DNA of 7,310 bases, from the NCBI GenBank assembly GCA_046316495.1, contig JBKDAM010000114.1:1-7310 (forward strand). The letters run 5' to 3'. A program made the translations under genes and the position numbers. Source of the DNA: M3007 sp046316495 (GTDB taxonomy: Bacteria > Bacteroidota > Bacteroidia > Chitinophagales > Saprospiraceae). The notes below the pieces were generated by a model that saw only the letters and a list, made by a program, of their open reading frames with translations, was not told the origin of the DNA and did not search any database. Shown in pieces: positions 6,917 to 7,310 of the stretch (positions are counted from its first letter, which is position 1; every line of letters begins with the position of its first letter).

Positions 6917-6924
6917 CAAAGGTA
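6917..6924 (-). promoter_or_regulatory. Bacteroidota-type -7 promoter box (TACCTTTG) for the ABC-F gene
   Basis: On the - strand TACCTTTG, followed by CGGC, is a perfect match to the TAnnTTTG -7 consensus of the Bacteroidota primary sigma factor. Transcription would start near 6910, leaving about 25 bases of leader before the GTG at 6885. No clear TTG or TTTG is seen at the expected -33 distance. The position of the box argues against translation from ATG 6987 or ATG 6927, which lie upstream of the predicted transcript start. Confidence 0.6.
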
Positions 6925-7078
6925 CATTGGTTGCAGCAGTTTTGAAGTAAATGAAAGAGGTGTACCATACAAATTATTAAAAGACATTCAATTGGTGAAA
7001 AAGAAGCGAGTACATGGAGTGGTATGAAATTAGACTTGCGCTATTAAAAGGTCTTACAGCAAATTTATAGTAAGGGAA

Positions 7079-7124
7079 CATGGAAAGAGCGCTTCCATTC
7101 TTAAAGACAAGGTTCCATGGAAAG
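7079..7124. repeat. CATGGAAAG direct repeats with TTCCATGGAA palindrome
   Basis: CATGGAAAG occurs at 7079-7087 and again at 7116-7124, 37 bases apart start to start. An inverted TTCCAT lies between them at 7093-7098, and the second copy is part of the 10-bp perfect palindrome TTCCATGGAA (7113-7122). The spacing puts half-sites on similar faces of the helix at three to four turns, as in many operators. The cluster lies upstream of a possible rightward promoter. A regulatory role is inference. Confidence 0.55.
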
Positions 7125-7149
7125 CCCTTTTCTGTTATCCAGAATTCGT

Positions 7150-7157
7150 TACCTTAG
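7150..7157 (+). promoter_or_regulatory. Possible rightward -7 promoter box (TACCTTAG)
   Basis: TACCTTAG, followed by C, differs from TAnnTTTG at one position, the seventh base. It would start a transcript near 7164 running out of the window through an A/T-rich leader. No confident -33 element is seen, and the downstream gene is not in view. Confidence 0.3.
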
Positions 7158-7310
7158 CGTGCACAACCAACCACACTCGATTCGTCACAGGAGGAGTCCA
7201 CTAAAATAAACGCTCCGCCTCGAAAAAATTTTAAAAAAATTTAAAGCTGCCTATTTTTAAATAAAAGGAGTCAGGTACCCGACAAATGGGGAGAGCTTCC
7301 ACCCTTTGCA

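Larger units (their letters stand above)
6988..7310. other. Intergenic region with no convincing gene
   Basis: No open frame here has recognisable coding character on either strand. The stretch holds the CATGGAAAG repeats and the TTCCATGGAA palindrome (7079-7124), a possible rightward -7 box (7150-7157), an imperfect GGAGGAG/CTCCGCC dyad (7190-7219), and A/T tracts at about 7223-7245 and 7252-7266. An ATG at 7286 with an AAGGAG 15 bases upstream could open a gene leaving the window (MGRASTLC), but only eight codons are visible and they are not recognisable. The region most likely separates the leftward ABC-F gene from a rightward gene beyond the window. Confidence 0.6.

Noticed and set aside
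7159..7209. 16-codon GTG-initiated frame with three His codons, as a possible histidine leader peptide
   Set aside because: It would begin before or at the predicted transcript start, the His codons are not consecutive, and no biosynthetic gene is visible downstream.

Overview
The window looks like a chromosomal stretch of a Bacteroidota bacterium. The evidence is a secreted protein ending in a type IX secretion (T9SS) type A sorting domain, a TACCTTTG box of the Bacteroidota TAnnTTTG (-7) class in front of one gene, starts without convincing Shine-Dalgarno sequences, and protein families typical of that phylum. Genus cannot be read from the sequence. No tRNA, rRNA or CRISPR array was seen.

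Layout. On the left, three + strand genes follow one another: a TRIC/UPF0126-type seven-helix membrane protein (103-729), a YgiD-type extradiol dioxygenase of the LigB superfamily (844-1725), and a secreted protein that joins a cytochrome c-like domain, a PHM-like dicopper monooxygenase module and a T9SS sorting tail (start best placed at 1803, end 3362). A strong hairpin followed by a short T run (3414-3445) closes this block.

The middle (about 3553-5250, - strand) is a decay zone. It holds the C-terminal part of a DUF418-type membrane protein whose 5' half is gone. Abutting it is a badly eroded IS3-family insertion sequence, in which orfA has in-frame stops and orfB is internally deleted. 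The missing DUF418 half is not on the other side of the element, so insertion was accompanied or followed by deletion.

On the right, a complete ABC-F ATPase gene lies on the - strand. Its start is best placed at a GTG at 6885, just downstream of a TACCTTTG promoter box. The last 320 bases carry no convincing gene, but they hold short repeated and palindromic motifs, A/T tracts and a possible rightward promoter, so they may be the leader of a gene beyond the window.

The genes do not form one obvious pathway. The most distinctive item is the heme-copper monooxygenase fusion. All six copper ligands expected from PHM can be matched, along with a CxxCH heme site, which suggests an exported or surface-attached redox enzyme with a built-in electron-transfer domain. 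I see no clear undescribed multi-gene system here.
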